Assembly: GCF_026460885.1 (NCBI RefSeq)
Contig: NZ_JAOVZW010000008.1
Location: forward strand, 372,001-436,000
Source: Chryseobacterium formosum
GTDB lineage: Bacteria > Bacteroidota > Bacteroidia > Flavobacteriales > Weeksellaceae
Direction: 5' to 3'
DNA: 64,000 nucleotides
The position numbers and the translations under genes are program-made. This document shows positions 62,908 to 64,000 of this stretch, piece by piece. The notes under the pieces were generated by a model that ran no database searches, was not told where the DNA came from, and saw only the letters and a program-made list of their open reading frames with translations. How positions within the stretch are numbered: the stretch's first letter is position 1; every line of letters starts with the position of its first letter.

Positions 62908-63052
62908 TGAATTAATTTGAAAATTTGAGAATGCGGTAATTTGAAAATTACTTTCAATAGCTATCCCACATCAATGGCAGAATCTATTTCTGAAACTACC
63001 TTTGATAAACATTATAACTACAATAAAACTTTAAATTTTAAAACAAATTATT

Positions 63053-63796
63053 ATGAAAAATATACTAAAAAATACAATAAACAAATCATTATTGATTGCA
63101 GGTTTAGTTTTCTCGACTTTAACTTTCGCACAAAATACAACAGCGAATTCTTCTTCAACTCCTGCAAAAATCGGAACATCCAAAAACTGGGGTTCAGTGG
63201 ATGGGATTTCAATGATAGGATTGGTTCAGGGACCATCTTCAGCCGACGCTCAACTGCAGGTGGCCTGTGTTTTTGAATATACAGATAATGACATTCACAG
63301 TGCTCAGGCATTGCCAGCAAACCTGAACGGATTGGTACATCTGGATGAAGCTTTAAAGGGTGAATTTACCAAAATCAGACAGTCGGGTCAGTTCAAAGGA
63401 CATTCTTTGGAAACTCTTTTGATTTCTCCTCCAAAAGGTTCTATGTCTGCAAAAAAACTATTGCTCATCGGCTTGGGAGACAGAAGCAAATTTACCCCTG
63501 AACTGATGACTTCAGTAGGAGAGGTCGCAGCCCGTGAAGCAATGAGACTGGGCGTGACCAACTTTGCCTTTGCCAGCGATTTAAAAGATGGCGGAATTGA
63601 TTCTCCAACGGCTCTGATTGCAGGAAATGTGGTAAAAGGTATTGTCTTAGCAAACCGTTCTGAAAATTATTTGAAAGAACATAACCTTTCCAAAACAAAA
63701 AAACTTGAAAAAGTATATCTGTTGGCTGGTCCCTCTTTCTTTGAAATTGCAGGTGGTGGTATTCAGGCTGCGATTGCGGAAGTGAATGAGAAATAA
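63053..63796 (+). CDS. Exported stand-alone M17 peptidase N-terminal domain protein
   Basis: A 247-residue protein with a signal peptide (residues 1-27, ending TFAQ). It matches only the N-terminal macro-domain-like part of leucyl aminopeptidases (KKLLLIGLGDRSKFTPELMT, VGEVAAREAMRLGVTNFAFA). The metal-binding catalytic domain is absent, and the stop is followed by a terminator, so it is not just cut by the window. It may be a regulatory or binding protein. Confidence 0.8.
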   Translation: MKNILKNTINKSLLIAGLVFSTLTFAQNTTANSSSTPAKIGTSKNWGSVDGISMIGLVQGPSSADAQLQVACVFEYTDNDIHSAQALPANLNGLVHLDEALKGEFTKIRQSGQFKGHSLETLLISPPKGSMSAKKLLLIGLGDRSKFTPELMTSVGEVAAREAMRLGVTNFAFASDLKDGGIDSPTALIAGNVVKGIVLANRSENYLKEHNLSKTKKLEKVYLLAGPSFFEIAGGGIQAAIAEVNEK

Positions 63797-63863
63797 ACTT
63801 GACTAATTAATTGCAACTAAATATCAATCAGTTTTTATTAGCTTAAAATTTAAATATCAAATC

Positions 63864-63899
63864 AAAACAACGTCAATAAATCTATTGGCGTTGTTTTTC
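63864..63899 (+). terminator. Terminator after the M17-N gene
   Basis: AAAACAACGTCAATA/TATTGGCGTTGTTTT, 15-bp stem with one wobble, loop AATC, then T-rich. The remaining bases to the window end show no gene. Confidence 0.88.
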
Positions 63900-64000
63900 A
63901 CAGAGATAAGCTTTTGAAAAAATTTTTTTTAAAGATTTAGATTAAACGATTAACCAAAATTTAATATTAGAATAGTAATTATTAAAGATAAATTAATGTC

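Noticed and set aside
62941..63276. 111-residue plus-strand frame before and over the M17-N gene.
   Set aside because: It overlaps the signal-peptide-bearing M17-N gene in another frame and has no family likeness or promoter.
1..64000. CRISPR arrays, tRNA or rRNA genes.
   Set aside because: No regularly spaced repeats of CRISPR size and no clover-leaf or rRNA-like conserved sequence were noticed on either strand by reading.

Overview
The window looks like a chromosomal segment of a Chryseobacterium-like member of the Flavobacteriia (Bacteroidota). The evidence is the AT-rich sequence, promoters of the TAnnTTTG (-7) type, a type IX secretion sorting tail, hybrid PAS/GAF histidine kinases paired with single-domain receivers, DUF2911 and alginate-export families, and few Shine-Dalgarno sequences. 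No tRNA, rRNA or CRISPR array was seen.

Layout. 0-3 kb: two DNA base-excision glycosylase genes (alkyladenine glycosylase, and a frameshifted mug), a TetR repressor divergent in function from a damaged SDR dehydrogenase with matching palindromic operators, and an orphan CdiI-type immunity protein. 3-8.5 kb: a secreted metallophosphoesterase and a large AsmA/DUF748-like envelope protein. 8.5-24.3 kb: a sensory and stress region with a LOV-type (blue-light) histidine kinase plus receiver, two large PAS/GAF histidine kinases, CinA-C, PAP2 phosphatase, a serine hydrolase, an FAD/NAD(P)-binding protein, a DUF2383 protein and an OmpA-like porin. Several of these genes sit behind sigma-54-like (-24/-12) promoters. 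24.3-32 kb: a GH13 amylase, a DXD glycosyltransferase, and an operon of PIG-L deacetylase, a 34-residue membrane peptide, a sodium:solute symporter and a DUF2911 protein.

32-40 kb is an accessory island of very AT-rich small genes of unknown function, many broken, with ankyrin, WG-repeat, LRR and RidA remnants. It resembles a decaying collection of immunity-type genes. It is followed by an RsbQ-like hydrolase/PAS histidine kinase pair and a histidine kinase pseudogene with two in-frame stops. A diverged ~300-bp intergenic repeat occurs three times (26.7, 32.0 and 44.6 kb), and two copies flank this island.

44,992-49,037 is a sharply bounded IS1595-family transposon of 4,046 bp with 42-bp terminal inverted repeats and a perfect 8-bp target duplication. 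It carries several passenger genes and an unusual RNA leader whose closing strand can pair either upstream or directly in front of a start codon.

49-63.9 kb is an electrophile/quinone-stress-like region: two VOC ring-cleaving dioxygenases, an MhqD-type hydrolase, cupin, Crp/Fnr regulator, pirin, the complete oxidative pentose-phosphate operon (gnd-zwf-pgl, an NADPH source), and a secreted isochorismatase/amidohydrolase/outer-membrane porin/M17-N cluster. Four copies of one palindromic operator, each exactly 21 bp in front of a TAAATTTG -7 box, connect these units. One copy drives no gene but a short terminated transcript, a candidate small RNA.
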